Assembly (NCBI GenBank): GCA_029167045.1 | Contig: JARFPK010000005.1 | Location: forward strand, 16,451 to 80,450 | Reading direction: 5' to 3' | Origin: Candidatus Methanocrinis natronophilus | Lineage (GTDB): Archaea > Halobacteriota > Methanosarcinia > Methanotrichales > Methanotrichaceae | Length of the DNA stretch: 64,000 nt | Made by a program: the position numbers and the translations under genes | The notes under the pieces: generated by a model | Database searches by the model: none | Told to the model about the DNA's origin: nothing | Seen by the model: the letters and a program-made list of their open reading frames with translations, nothing else | Part shown: positions 34,543 to 42,532 of the stretch, in pieces | Position numbering within the stretch: position 1 is the first letter of the stretch | Layout: every line of letters starts with the position of its first letter

Positions 34543-36546
34543 TCAGCCTTTCACCCTCGACCCCCCCGGCGGGAGGAAGCTGACGATGGCGTCGACGGAG
34601 GCGACGGCCTTGAGCCACCTTCTGTCCTCCTCCTTCTCGGCGAAGTACCGGTAGATCCTCTTCGCCAGGTCCTCAGCGCTGAGCTCGCCGGGCTCCACCT
34701 CGACGGAGGGGTCGGCCTTCGGCTTCACCGCCGCGACTGGGCCGCCGATGAGCTGGTCGCCGGCTATGCCCAAAGCGACGCCGACGGGGACGTCCCGGAA
34801 GTACCGCCGCTCGCCCCGGACGACGAAGGCCCCCTTCTTCAGAAACTCGCCGGGCTCGGGGGTCTTGGTCACCTGCTCTCCATTGACGAGGTAGCAGTCT
34901 CCTTCAAAGAGCCCCGCCTTCCAGAGGCTGGAGTAGCTGACGGCGAAGGAGGCCGCCTCCTCCAGGGTCTCCTCGGGGACCCCCTCCCCCAGGGTCTTGA
35001 TGACGACCAAGGGGGCGCCCGGCGCGTCGGTGTGGAGGGCGAGGTCCCTCTTCTCCAGGTATTTGGCGTAGATCTCCTCATTGGTGGTGGCGTCCCTCCC
35101 GCCGATGACGAGAAAGCCGTCCGAGGAGGTGAACCAGCGGAACCTCTCGTACCACTTCGGCTTCCTCCGCCGATAGACCGCCCTCGTCTTCACCTTCTCG
35201 GGCCCCTCCTTCCTCTCGATGAGCCGGATCGTCTCCTTCAGGGCCTTCTCCGCCCCCTCGCGCTTTTTGGCTTGCTCCTTCGCCCGGTCGTAGTACCTCT
35301 GGGCGTTCTGGGGTACGGTGAGCTTTGAGTTCAGCTCCAGAACGGCTCCTCTCCCCTCGCCCTTCCCCCCGGTATCGTCGACGGTTCCGCCTCCGACATC
35401 GTCTCCGTCGGCGAGGTCGTCGAGGCGGAGGCGAAGCTCCCCCTGGTAGTCGAGGGCGAGGATCTTATCGGCTATGGGAAGGCCGCAGGTCCTTATCTTC
35501 GCCAGGATCTCGGAGTAGGTGAACCCCTTCTCAAAGCCCTTCGATATCGCGGCGAGGACCGACTCCACCTCGCCGTACCTCTCGTAGACCTTCTCGCCGA
35601 GGCTTGAGTACTCCCGCTCCTTATCCCGGAACTCCTGGATCGAACGCTCCTGCATCTCTTTTCTTCTCTCCAGGGCGGTCTTCGGCTTGGCGCTCCTCTC
35701 CTCCTCCGCCTCCTCGAGGGAGAAGAACTCGTCTAGGGCCTGGCTGAAGGACTCAAACTCCCGCTGTTCGAGGCCGTTGTAGACGGCGAGGGGGGCGGGG
35801 ACGACGTCGACGACTTCTCCGCCATCGAGGACGAGGTGGGGGTCGGTCTGGACGAGGCCGAAGACCTCCCCGAGGGCCTGGTGGACCCGGTCGATCTCCT
35901 CGCCCGTCAGGCTGTGAGCCGGCTCCGTCTTGTGCAGGCCTGCCCGGTGACAGACCTCCTCGGCGTAGGTCCCCCCCATATTCAGACCCCGGACGAGGGT
36001 CCTCACCAGCTCCGAGTCGGAGGAGGCGAGGATGAAGGCGAGGTCGTTTTTCGATATCGACCGGGGGTCGAGCTGGTCGTCTCTGTACCGGTACTTCTCC
36101 CCCGCCAGGAGCTTTCTATCCCTGAAGGCGAGGGGCCGCAGCGGCAGAACGATCCTCCCATAGTCGTCGAGGAGGAGGACGTTCCCCTTGGGGAAGATCT
36201 CGGCGATGAGGAGGTATCGGTCGTCGCCCCTTTCGATCTCGATCTCCGCCACCCGGTCGAAACCATGCTGGCGGACGGCCGCCACCCGCCCTCCGGAGAG
36301 GCGGCTTCGGAGCATCGTCGGAAACTGGGGTGGCATCTTCGGCGCCTCTCTCGGCTTCTCGGTGATGTGGATCCTTCTTCCGGCCTCCAGGAGGAGGTCG
36401 ATCTTTCCCCGCCCCGAAGACTGGAATGAGACGACGACCCTGTCGGGGGCGAGCTGGTATGATTTGCCGACGAAGGCCCCCAAGAGCTTCTCCTGCAGCT
36501 CCTCGACTACCGCCGCCACGTCCACGTTGCTCATCGCCTTCTTCAT
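34543..36546 (-). CDS. rqcH: Rqc2/NEMF (RqcH, NFACT) homologue
   Basis: 667 residues, starting MKKAMSNVDVAAVVEELQEK; a second ATG four codons in is also possible. NFACT-N domain (~1-250) with KIDLLLEAGRRIHITEK and PPQFPTMLRSRLSGGRV, a helix-hairpin-helix/coiled-coil middle (RKEMQERSIQEFRDKEREYS; AKEQAKKREGAEKALKETI), and NFACT-R (~490-600) with KWYERFRWFTSSDGFLVIGG and RDATTNEEIYAKYLEKRDLA and LHTDAPGAPLVVI. It detects stalled large ribosomal subunits and directs C-terminal tailing or nascent-chain release. Divergent from the Mut7-C nuclease gene, 57 bp apart. Confidence 0.94.
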   Translation of the reverse strand: MKKAMSNVDVAAVVEELQEKLLGAFVGKSYQLAPDRVVVSFQSSGRGKIDLLLEAGRRIHITEKPREAPKMPPQFPTMLRSRLSGGRVAAVRQHGFDRVAEIEIERGDDRYLLIAEIFPKGNVLLLDDYGRIVLPLRPLAFRDRKLLAGEKYRYRDDQLDPRSISKNDLAFILASSDSELVRTLVRGLNMGGTYAEEVCHRAGLHKTEPAHSLTGEEIDRVHQALGEVFGLVQTDPHLVLDGGEVVDVVPAPLAVYNGLEQREFESFSQALDEFFSLEEAEEERSAKPKTALERRKEMQERSIQEFRDKEREYSSLGEKVYERYGEVESVLAAISKGFEKGFTYSEILAKIRTCGLPIADKILALDYQGELRLRLDDLADGDDVGGGTVDDTGGKGEGRGAVLELNSKLTVPQNAQRYYDRAKEQAKKREGAEKALKETIRLIERKEGPEKVKTRAVYRRRKPKWYERFRWFTSSDGFLVIGGRDATTNEEIYAKYLEKRDLALHTDAPGAPLVVIKTLGEGVPEETLEEAASFAVSYSSLWKAGLFEGDCYLVNGEQVTKTPEPGEFLKKGAFVVRGERRYFRDVPVGVALGIAGDQLIGGPVAAVKPKADPSVEVEPGELSAEDLAKRIYRYFAEKEEDRRWLKAVASVDAIVSFLPPGGSRVKG

Positions 36547-36602
36547 AGTGGCAAAATGAGGACGATCGACAGATAAATAGTTGCGGACCGCCTACCGGGA
36601 GG

Positions 36603-37055
36603 ATGGTGATCGATCGCTATATTGCAGATGAGATGTTGATCCGCCTCGCCCGGTGGCTGAGGATGGCGGGCCAGGACGTCTCTCCCCCCCCCGATGGTTC
36701 CGACGACTCCGGCCTCATCGAGGTCGCCTTGAAGGAGGGGAGGGTCCTTCTCACCAGGGACCGGCACCTGGCGAGGAGGTGCGAGAAGGCGGGGGCCAGG
36801 TGCATTCTCGTTAGGTCGTCGCAGCTCGATGACCAGCTCCTTCAGATGAAGGAGGCAGGCCTATCCCTGGCACTTTCTACTGTTAGGTGCACCCTCTGTA
36901 ACGGAATCCTTGAAGAGGTGGAAGGATCGGATCTCTCCGGCTCCACAAAACCTGAGGAGGCGACGGCCTGGAGGTGCAAAGTCTGCGGGAAGATCTACTG
37001 GCGGGGGTCCCACTGGCACCGGATAAGAGAGAGGCTGGATGATAAGGAGCTATGA
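36603..37055 (+). CDS. Mut7-C family RNase (PIN-like domain plus zinc ribbon)
   Basis: 150 residues, GGGAGG directly before ATG 36603 (or GTG 36606). N-terminal PIN-like part with acidic residues: RYIADEMLIRLARWLRMAGQ, GRVLLTRDRHLARRC. C-terminal zinc ribbon: VRCTLCNGIL and WRCKVCGKIYWRGSHWHRIR. This is the Mut7-C (DUF82) family, predicted to be ribonucleases. It is divergent from the Rqc2 homologue, an interesting neighbour because both could act on stalled translation; that link is only positional. Confidence 0.88.
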   Translation: MVIDRYIADEMLIRLARWLRMAGQDVSPPPDGSDDSGLIEVALKEGRVLLTRDRHLARRCEKAGARCILVRSSQLDDQLLQMKEAGLSLALSTVRCTLCNGILEEVEGSDLSGSTKPEEATAWRCKVCGKIYWRGSHWHRIRERLDDKEL

Positions 37056-37149
37056 TCCCGCCCTGCCCGCAGGATCATCGACATTTGAAGGGAGATCTGG
37101 ATAAATAAAGAATTAAAGAAAAATATTGGAAGGGTGGGAATAATATATC

Positions 37150-38175
37150 ATGTCTTATATCGTTGTATCCGACGTCCATCTGGGGAGCAAGCTATGCAAC
37201 TTCGATGAGTTCTGCAGCTTCTTGGAGTGGATCCTCGACCTCAAAGGATCTCCAAAGAAGGTCCCTCTCAAAGATGGTGCTGTCGAGATAAGAAGCCCCG
37301 AGAGGATCATCCTCCTGGGAGACATCCTGGAGTTGTGGGACCCGGAAGATGGGGACAGGGACAACGTCGTAAAACAGTGCTTACGCCCCCTCTCCTTATT
37401 ATCGGATCTAGGCTGCGATAAGGTCTATGTGATGGGCAATCACGACAACGCCGTCAGCAGCTATGAACAGAAGATCGATTACGAGACTCTGAGAAACGGT
37501 ACGAAGCTGGATATCTGGAATAGGCATTATCCCGACGAAATGGCCGGGATGAGGATCGGGGACCGGTCCTACTACTTCCTCCACGGCCACCAGTTCGATA
37601 AAGCTCAGTCGATACTGGCTAAGGTATCGAAAATCCTGGGAGAGACCTGGGACCCCCTCAATTGGTTCAACTCCCAGTACAACACCAGCGTTACCAAGAA
37701 CCACTGGAAGCTGATGGGCATACTCTGGGCGGCCCTCTTCGTCGGATGGTTTATCAAACAGGATCTCGTCGCCTCTTCTTACTTCCTATATACCGTACCT
37801 GCGGCGCTCTTATTTGGGTTATTTCTCTTCAGCTCTCTTCCGGCCGTCGTCACCAAAAGCCAGAGGAGGATCTACGATATCAAGAAGCCGAAGGACAAGA
37901 CCGCCCGCCAGATTATCGAGGAGAAATTTTACCAAGAGCAGAAGGACACCATAACCGCAGACGTCGTCGTCTTCGGACACACCCATTTTGCCAGCTCTTA
38001 TCAAGGGGAGGCCGGTAAAAAGAAGCTCTTCATAAACTCCGGATCCTGGGTGGGAGAAGATGAGGAGATCGACGGAAAGATGCGCTACTCCAACACCTTC
38101 ATTTATATAGATGAGGCCGGAGCCCACATCCTGAGGTGGAAGGGTGGGGTGGTCGAGCCCCTGGAGTCCCATTGA
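37150..38175 (+). CDS. Membrane-anchored metallophosphoesterase
   Basis: 341 residues. Calcineurin-like motifs: VSDVHLGSK (residues 6-14), ILLGDILELWD, VMGNHDN, a conserved FLHGHQFD, and VVFGHTHFASS near the end. Between them lies a hydrophobic stretch of two helices (LMGILWAALFVGWFI; LLFGLFLFSSLPAVV) that would tie it to the membrane. LpxH-like phosphoesterases split pyrophosphate bonds of sugar-nucleotide lipids; archaea lack lipid A, so a polyprenyl or CDP-lipid substrate is possible. The active-site set is complete. Confidence 0.85.
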   Translation: MSYIVVSDVHLGSKLCNFDEFCSFLEWILDLKGSPKKVPLKDGAVEIRSPERIILLGDILELWDPEDGDRDNVVKQCLRPLSLLSDLGCDKVYVMGNHDNAVSSYEQKIDYETLRNGTKLDIWNRHYPDEMAGMRIGDRSYYFLHGHQFDKAQSILAKVSKILGETWDPLNWFNSQYNTSVTKNHWKLMGILWAALFVGWFIKQDLVASSYFLYTVPAALLFGLFLFSSLPAVVTKSQRRIYDIKKPKDKTARQIIEEKFYQEQKDTITADVVVFGHTHFASSYQGEAGKKKLFINSGSWVGEDEEIDGKMRYSNTFIYIDEAGAHILRWKGGVVEPLESH

Positions 38176-38373
38176 GCTGCTCATTCTGGTCCATGGTGGA
38201 CGGATCGCTGACGTATCCTTCTACAAGATCCAGATCCCCCCCAACTAACCCGGCCCTCTCCATCTAAAAGGTGATAGAAGGGGCGAAATGTATTCGATCG
38301 GAGGACTGCCGACCCGTAGACTTGACCTCGAAGAAGCGACGGCGTAAAGACAGAGATTAAGGGGCGGGGTAGG

Positions 38374-38746
38374 ATGATGAACAGGACCAAACCAGAGGAG
38401 GGGGAGTCGGTAGGCATAGCGTCCATAGGAAGCTACAATCCGCCGGGGACGATCGCCAGCGAAGAGATCGCGAGGCTCTCTGGGATCCCGCGGAGGTCTT
38501 CATCGAGAAGATCGGGATGGAGCGAAAGGACGTCGCCGCCGAGGACGAGCATCCGTCCGAGATGGGAATCCGGGCGGCGAAGGAGGCGGTGGAGAGGGCC
38601 GGGATCGACCCCGGGGAGATCGACCTGATCGTCTATTGCGGTGCAGGGTTCTACGACTACCGGATATGGATCTGCTGTCGTCAGGATCCAGGCGGTGCTG
38701 GGGGCCGACGGCTGCTACGCCTTCGAGCCTGGCCTCCCCAGGGTTT
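38374..38746 (+). pseudogene. 3-oxoacyl-ACP synthase III / thiolase-like enzyme, N-terminal remnant
   Basis: Frame 1 gives SVGIASIGSYNPPGTIASEE and IARLSGIP; after a shift near 38490, frame 2 gives VFIEKIGMERKDVAAEDEHP, SEMGIRAAKEAVERAGIDPG and EIDLIVYCGAGFYDYRIW; a second shift near 38670 leads to RIQAVLGADGCYAFE. This is the N-terminal third of a KAS III/HMG-CoA-synthase-like protein. The catalytic cysteine region and all that follows are absent; MITE copy 3 begins 140 bp later. Not functional. Confidence 0.75.
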
Positions 38747-38885
38747 AGGCACACCATATTAAGAGCATCCAGGACTTCGCCCTTTCTCTTGGATATATAA
38801 GTGGTAATCTTCTTCCCATTCGGCAAGAGAATGATCTTAATCTTTCCAGCTCAGTGATGAGCAATCCTTCGACGGAGTGTCTTTT

Positions 38886-39091
38886 GGCTCCTCGCTGATT
38901 TGTGTGGGGGATTTAAGGCATCACCAATCCTGTAAGCTTGTCCCCTATGAAATCATGACTGCTGAAAATTGGGATGATCATGAGATGCATCGTTACCTCC
39001 TGGCTCAGGAACGAGATTCATAGCCGGTATTCAGACGATCGAGTCCGATTATCGCTATTTTGAAGCTACCCAGACGGAATAGCGAAGAGCC
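38886..39091. mobile_element. MITE-like dispersed element, copy 3 of 3
   Basis: 206 bp, ends ggctcctcgctgatttgtgtg and, reversed, ggctcttcgctattccgtct, so the terminal inverted repeats are better kept than in copy 1. The right 45 bp match the other copies (attatcgctat, gaagctaccca, gacggaatagcgaagagcc); the centre is strongly diverged. It probably belongs to an older or different subfamily. Confidence 0.6.
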
Positions 39092-39154
39092 ATCGCGCAA
39101 ATCAGGGAATCTAGGCAAAAAAGACTAAAAGATTTCCGAAATCCGGAAAACTGG

Positions 39155-39206
39155 GCGTGCGGCCCCAAAGGATACTCGCCCCTTTAGGGTGGGGTGGGCC
39201 GCACGC
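39155..39206. terminator. Strong hairpin after the lipoprotein gene
   Basis: An 11-bp perfect inverted repeat, gcgtgcggccc (39155-39165) and gggccgcacgc (39196-39206), encloses aaagg...ccttt. It lies 23 bp past the stop of the minus-strand lipoprotein gene, so it would end that transcript or protect its 3' end. A smaller hairpin (tttccgaaatccggaaa, 39132-39148) follows. Confidence 0.5.
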
Positions 39207-39228
39207 AATTTGATCTTTCGTCCGTCAG

Positions 39229-40113
39229 CTATGCGGCCGGGATCTCGAAGGGCTCGGCCATCATCATCGCCATCAGCATATCGAGCCAGGAGGGGGCGGC
39301 AAGAGCCTCTTCCGGAATCTCGATGGAGACCGCCTCATTGTAGCCGGAGTAGATCACCGTCGAGTCGGAGTCGACGATCATCTCGAGGTCGGCCATCTCT
39401 TCGACGGGGATGCCCATCATATCGGAGGTGAGGGTCAGCTTCAGGATGACCCGGTTCTTCAGAGGCAGGCCCGAATCCTTCGATATCCAGGTCGTCCACT
39501 CCATCTCGCTATCCTCGAAGAGATCCGTCATGTTCATGGCGTAAAACGGCATCGACCCCATCTGCTGGTTGAGGATCATCGAAAAGGTCTCGGGGTCGGG
39601 GACGACCGTCACCTTGAAGGCGTCCTTCCCGTCGACCCTCTCGGAGCCGACGAGCTCTATATTCGAGGCGTTGAGGAGCTCAGCCTGGGTCTTCACCTGG
39701 TTCTGCTGGTCCCACATCTCCTCGGGCATCCCCGGCATCTTCATCCATTCTCCGTCGACGTTGGTGTACATGGTATCCCCCTCCATGTACATCTCCATCT
39801 CGGAGGTGACCTCTCCAATTTCGTCGGAGATGGAGGTGGTGGTCATCGTCATCCTCATCGCCCGGGCGGTGACGTTCAGGACCCCCTCCCCCGAAGACCT
39901 CGTCATTAAGGTCTCGGTCCGCAGGGACCTGTCCGTCTCGGAGAGGTTGACGATCTTTATCGTCTGTTCGAGGTCGACGGCGAAGGCCGCCGTCTGGACC
40001 TTCTCTACCGAATCGATCATCATCGCCTTCAGCTCCTCGGGGCTCGGCTTCTCCTCGACGCAGCCGGAGAAGGCGACGGCGATCATCGCCACTAACAGTA
40101 ATAGTTTCTTCAT
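39229..40113 (-). CDS. Secreted lipoprotein, LppX/LolA-like fold predicted
   Basis: 294 residues from ATG 40113: MKKLLLLVAMIAVAFSGCVE is a signal peptide ending in a lipobox (FSGC), so the protein is probably lipid-anchored. Domain pattern: VEKVQTAAFAVDLEQTIKI, MYMEGDTMYTNVDGEWMKM, VGSERVDGKDAFKVTVVPDP, and WTTWISKDSGLPLKNRVIL, as in DUF6612/LolA-like lipoproteins. Role unknown; probably a lipid- or hydrophobic-ligand carrier on the outer face of the membrane. The upstream in-frame extension to 40197 lacks a signal and is rejected. Confidence 0.8.
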   Translation of the reverse strand: MKKLLLLVAMIAVAFSGCVEEKPSPEELKAMMIDSVEKVQTAAFAVDLEQTIKIVNLSETDRSLRTETLMTRSSGEGVLNVTARAMRMTMTTTSISDEIGEVTSEMEMYMEGDTMYTNVDGEWMKMPGMPEEMWDQQNQVKTQAELLNASNIELVGSERVDGKDAFKVTVVPDPETFSMILNQQMGSMPFYAMNMTDLFEDSEMEWTTWISKDSGLPLKNRVILKLTLTSDMMGIPVEEMADLEMIVDSDSTVIYSGYNEAVSIEIPEEALAAPSWLDMLMAMMMAEPFEIPAA

Positions 40114-40248
40114 CTGCTCGCCCCTCTCTCCTGGGGAGTATTTCACCCTGTCGTTTGGGGCTTTGAGCTGAGGCGGCAGACGCGATCGGTGGCCCATAGT
40201 TATTAATTGCCCCGGAGTTTAGGTCTCGTCGCCCATCGCCAAAGGAGC

Positions 40249-40410
40249 GTCGATCCGTGGGAGGGGCGGGTGCTCCTGCAGCCGGGCAGAAACGTTTTCT
40301 CAGAAGAGGCGGTCAAAGCCGCATACCACCATGAATACGGCGGGGTTGTCCCCTCCCCTGGAGATGGAGGGGTCCGGGGCAAGAAGGGTCGGAGGAGCAG
40401 CAGTTCGCCG
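40249..40410 (-). pseudogene. Degraded partial duplicate of the radical SAM gene
   Basis: Aligns with 41417-41585 inside the intact radical SAM gene: gggaggggcggg, cagaagaggcggtcaaagcc versus cagaagaggcagttaaagcc, gccgcataccaccatgaata versus gccgcagccgtacatgaaga, and gcagcagttcg at the end. No open frame remains. The bases at 40796-40836 also resemble 41996-42034 upstream of the intact gene, so a larger unit was once duplicated. Confidence 0.6.
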
Positions 40411-40484
40411 GCCCCGTCCGCCCTCTCCGCCGACCGTCCCTCTTTTCTGCGATCCGCCCCGTTGCCCTCTGCGCCTTATGTCGC

Positions 40485-40730
40485 CTATGTATATCTTATA
40501 TCGTCGATGTAGATCGTCGCCCCTCCAGGGTTACCCCCTCTATCCAGCTGGAGGCTGAATAGCCCGCTGATGGAGGAGAGGTCCTTTCCCCTCAGATCGA
40601 TGGAGAACCTTCTCCAGTCATTCCCCAGGATGAGGGACTCGCGGCCGCGGGATGAGTCGGCGGTTCCGCTGCGGTCGGGCTCGTACCCGTAGCCGAAGGT
40701 GACGGCCTCGCCGCCCTCCCCCACCGCTCC
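40485..40730 (-). pseudogene. Carbohydrate-binding-like domain, C-terminal fragment of a lost gene
   Basis: The minus strand ends in EAVTFGYGYEPDRSGTADSS, ESLILGNDWRRFSIDLRGKD and NPGGATIYIDDIRYT, a beta-sandwich pattern typical of carbohydrate-binding-module-like domains at the end of surface proteins. The frame continues up to 40841 but this upstream part is low-complexity and lacks a start, signal peptide or partner domain. It is likely the tail of a deleted surface protein. Confidence 0.5.
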
Positions 40731-40837
40731 GCCCTGGGGCGGGAGGGCCCCTTTATCGTCCTCGGGATCGGGGGGGTGCTGGGGAGGAGGGTGGCGTATC
40801 CGCTCGTCCTGTTGACGGCGGGGTTTTGGGGTCCATT

Positions 40838-41902
40838 TCATGGAGGGGCGAGGGGAAGGAGGTCTCTATTTCCCAGGTATACCCGGCGAAGGTGGCTTCG
40901 GGCCGCTTCGAGAGAGCGGGCCGCCTGGGATCGAGGGGTTATTGGGAGGTCCTTCATCCAGAAGTCGGGGTGGAAGACCAGGAGGGAGTAGGGTATATCC
41001 GGGCTAAGACCCTCGATGAACTCGGCGATCGCCTCCACCTCGTCGACGTAGCCGGGGACGAGGAGGGTCGTCGCCGTCAGGATCTGTGCCTCTCTTTTAC
41101 CTACGAACTCCTCGGCGATCATCTCGAAGTTCTCGAAGGCCTTCAGGTCGAACTTCACTATCCCTCCGGAGCGAAAAGAGAGCTCTGCAGCCCGTCTCAC
41201 AAGGGCCGGGTCCCCCGAGCCGTTCATCTCCCAGCAGATACGAGGCCCGGGGACCCCATCTCCGGATCTTCGGTCACGCTCATAGTCTGCGCCGCCGCTC
41301 CTCGCCTCTATTATTCGTTTCGATGCCCGGAGGGCGAAGGGGAGCTGGGGCTCGGGGCTTCCGCCGAAGTAGCAGACGCAATCGGTCCTGGGGCTTTTCG
41401 TCACGATTTCAGCGAAGGCGTCGATCCCCGAGAGGGGCGGGCTCTCCAGCCTTCGGTGGGACTCATTCTGGCAGAAGAGGCAGTTAAAGCCGCAGCCGTA
41501 CATGAAGACGGCGAGGTTCGCCCTACCCTCCCCTGCGGGGGCGAGGGAGCCGGGGCAGAACCAGGAGGCGCAGCAGTTCGTCGGGAGGAGGTCCTCATAG
41601 GCGACGAGGACCCCCCGCCCCGGATAGATCTCCTCCACCCGGCCGTCCCGGCACCTTCTGACCCCGCAGTAGCCGACGCCCCCCGGAGGTATGGAGCATT
41701 CGTTGGAGCAGAGGCGGCAGACCCTGGCTCCGGCTTCGGTGGACCTGGGGACCTGGGGCGGGAGGTGGGGGTACGCCTCTCTCGATCGGAGGTGGCCCCT
41801 CCTGATCAGCTCCTCCGCCTCAACAGGCCCCTCCCTCGTGCATCGGAGGCATACCCCCAGGATCCTCGCCGCCTCCCCCCGGCCGCAGATGGTGCACTTC
41901 AT
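40838..41902 (-). CDS. Radical SAM protein, PflA-like with N-terminal zinc-ribbon cysteines
   Basis: 354 residues from ATG 41902, with GGTGATC just before it; an upstream ATG (41953) is less likely. N-terminal cysteine pairs CTICGRG and CLRC, then CRLCSNECSIPPGGVGYCGV, and the radical SAM cluster CGFNCLFCQN (about residue 135). Later motifs: CVCYFGGSPEPQLPFAL, ICWEMNGSGDPALV, VKFDLKAFENFEM, and VPGYVDEVEAIAEF. These resemble the pyruvate-formate-lyase-activase-like proteins of the AmmeMemo group. Substrate unknown. Isolated gene, between gene debris on both sides. Confidence 0.85.
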   Translation of the reverse strand: MKCTICGRGEAARILGVCLRCTREGPVEAEELIRRGHLRSREAYPHLPPQVPRSTEAGARVCRLCSNECSIPPGGVGYCGVRRCRDGRVEEIYPGRGVLVAYEDLLPTNCCASWFCPGSLAPAGEGRANLAVFMYGCGFNCLFCQNESHRRLESPPLSGIDAFAEIVTKSPRTDCVCYFGGSPEPQLPFALRASKRIIEARSGGADYERDRRSGDGVPGPRICWEMNGSGDPALVRRAAELSFRSGGIVKFDLKAFENFEMIAEEFVGKREAQILTATTLLVPGYVDEVEAIAEFIEGLSPDIPYSLLVFHPDFWMKDLPITPRSQAARSLEAARSHLRRVYLGNRDLLPLAPP

Positions 41903-42415
41903 GATCACCGACCCCGTCAAAATATATGGTTCTCTATGGAGTCTTTCGGTCATAAGCCGATCGGCCCGGGAGGGAGGGGGGGCTGGTTAGAAGAGTGGCT
42001 TATTCGCTCGTCCTCTGGACGGCGGGAGTTGGGGGGGGCGTCTGGTGGGGCCGGCGGGAAGGATGGGGGCGGGGGATCCGGGAGGGGCGGGTTCGTTGAT
42101 GATCCGGTGGGAACTGACTTCGTCGGAGATTCGGCGGGATCTTAGCTTGATGCTCACGTTTTCGTTCCTTCTTTCGGGAGCGCGGTCTTTCGTGCATGAC
42201 TCCAGGGTTGGTATGGGTTTTTATAGCATCCTCCAGATCAGGACGCAGATGGCCTTCGGGACTTGGTCGCCAGTCGTCTGACTCCGCAGGGCAAGGGACC
42301 GAAGGGGCGAGTGCGTATGATCAGAAATTCGACACCCAAGGAGCATTCTATGGTCGTGTCTTCCAAAACAGCATATATGAAAAGATAATAGTTTCAACGC
42401 AGATTCGGTGAGAAG
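41903..42415. other. Intergenic region with duplicated sequence and a promoter-like site
   Basis: No gene supported. Positions 41996-42034 (cgctcgtcctctggacggcgg and following) resemble 40796-40836 on the other side of the radical SAM gene. A TATA-like gcatatatga (42371-42380) lies 36-45 bp before the small ORF at 42416 and the restriction-modification gene, and is their likely promoter. Confidence 0.45.
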
Positions 42416-42532
42416 GTGACAGATTTGATCTTTGAAGGCGCTAAAGGTTTGTCCGATGGAAAGGCGGAATTAAAGATCGTGGGTAATGATGAGGCGGCTT
42501 TCGGGGAGACAATTCATGATCGACGAAATTAA
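42416..42532 (+). CDS. Small leader ORF overlapping the restriction-modification gene (38 aa)
   Basis: GTG 42416 to TAA 42532 in another frame. Peptide: start MTDLIFEGAKGLSDGKAELK, end NDEAAFGETIHDRRN; acidic, no cysteine. It overlaps the start of the MmeI-like gene by 17 bp, an arrangement that gives translational coupling. Spacing from the TATA-like site is right for a short leader. It could be the tail of a lost gene or a control peptide of the restriction gene. No family recognised. Confidence 0.35.
   Translation: MTDLIFEGAKGLSDGKAELKIVGNDEAAFGETIHDRRN

Noticed and set aside
40826..42145. 439-codon plus-strand frame opposite the radical SAM gene
   Set aside because: It is a shadow of GC-rich coding on the other strand; no family motifs, while the minus strand has the CxxxCxxC motif.
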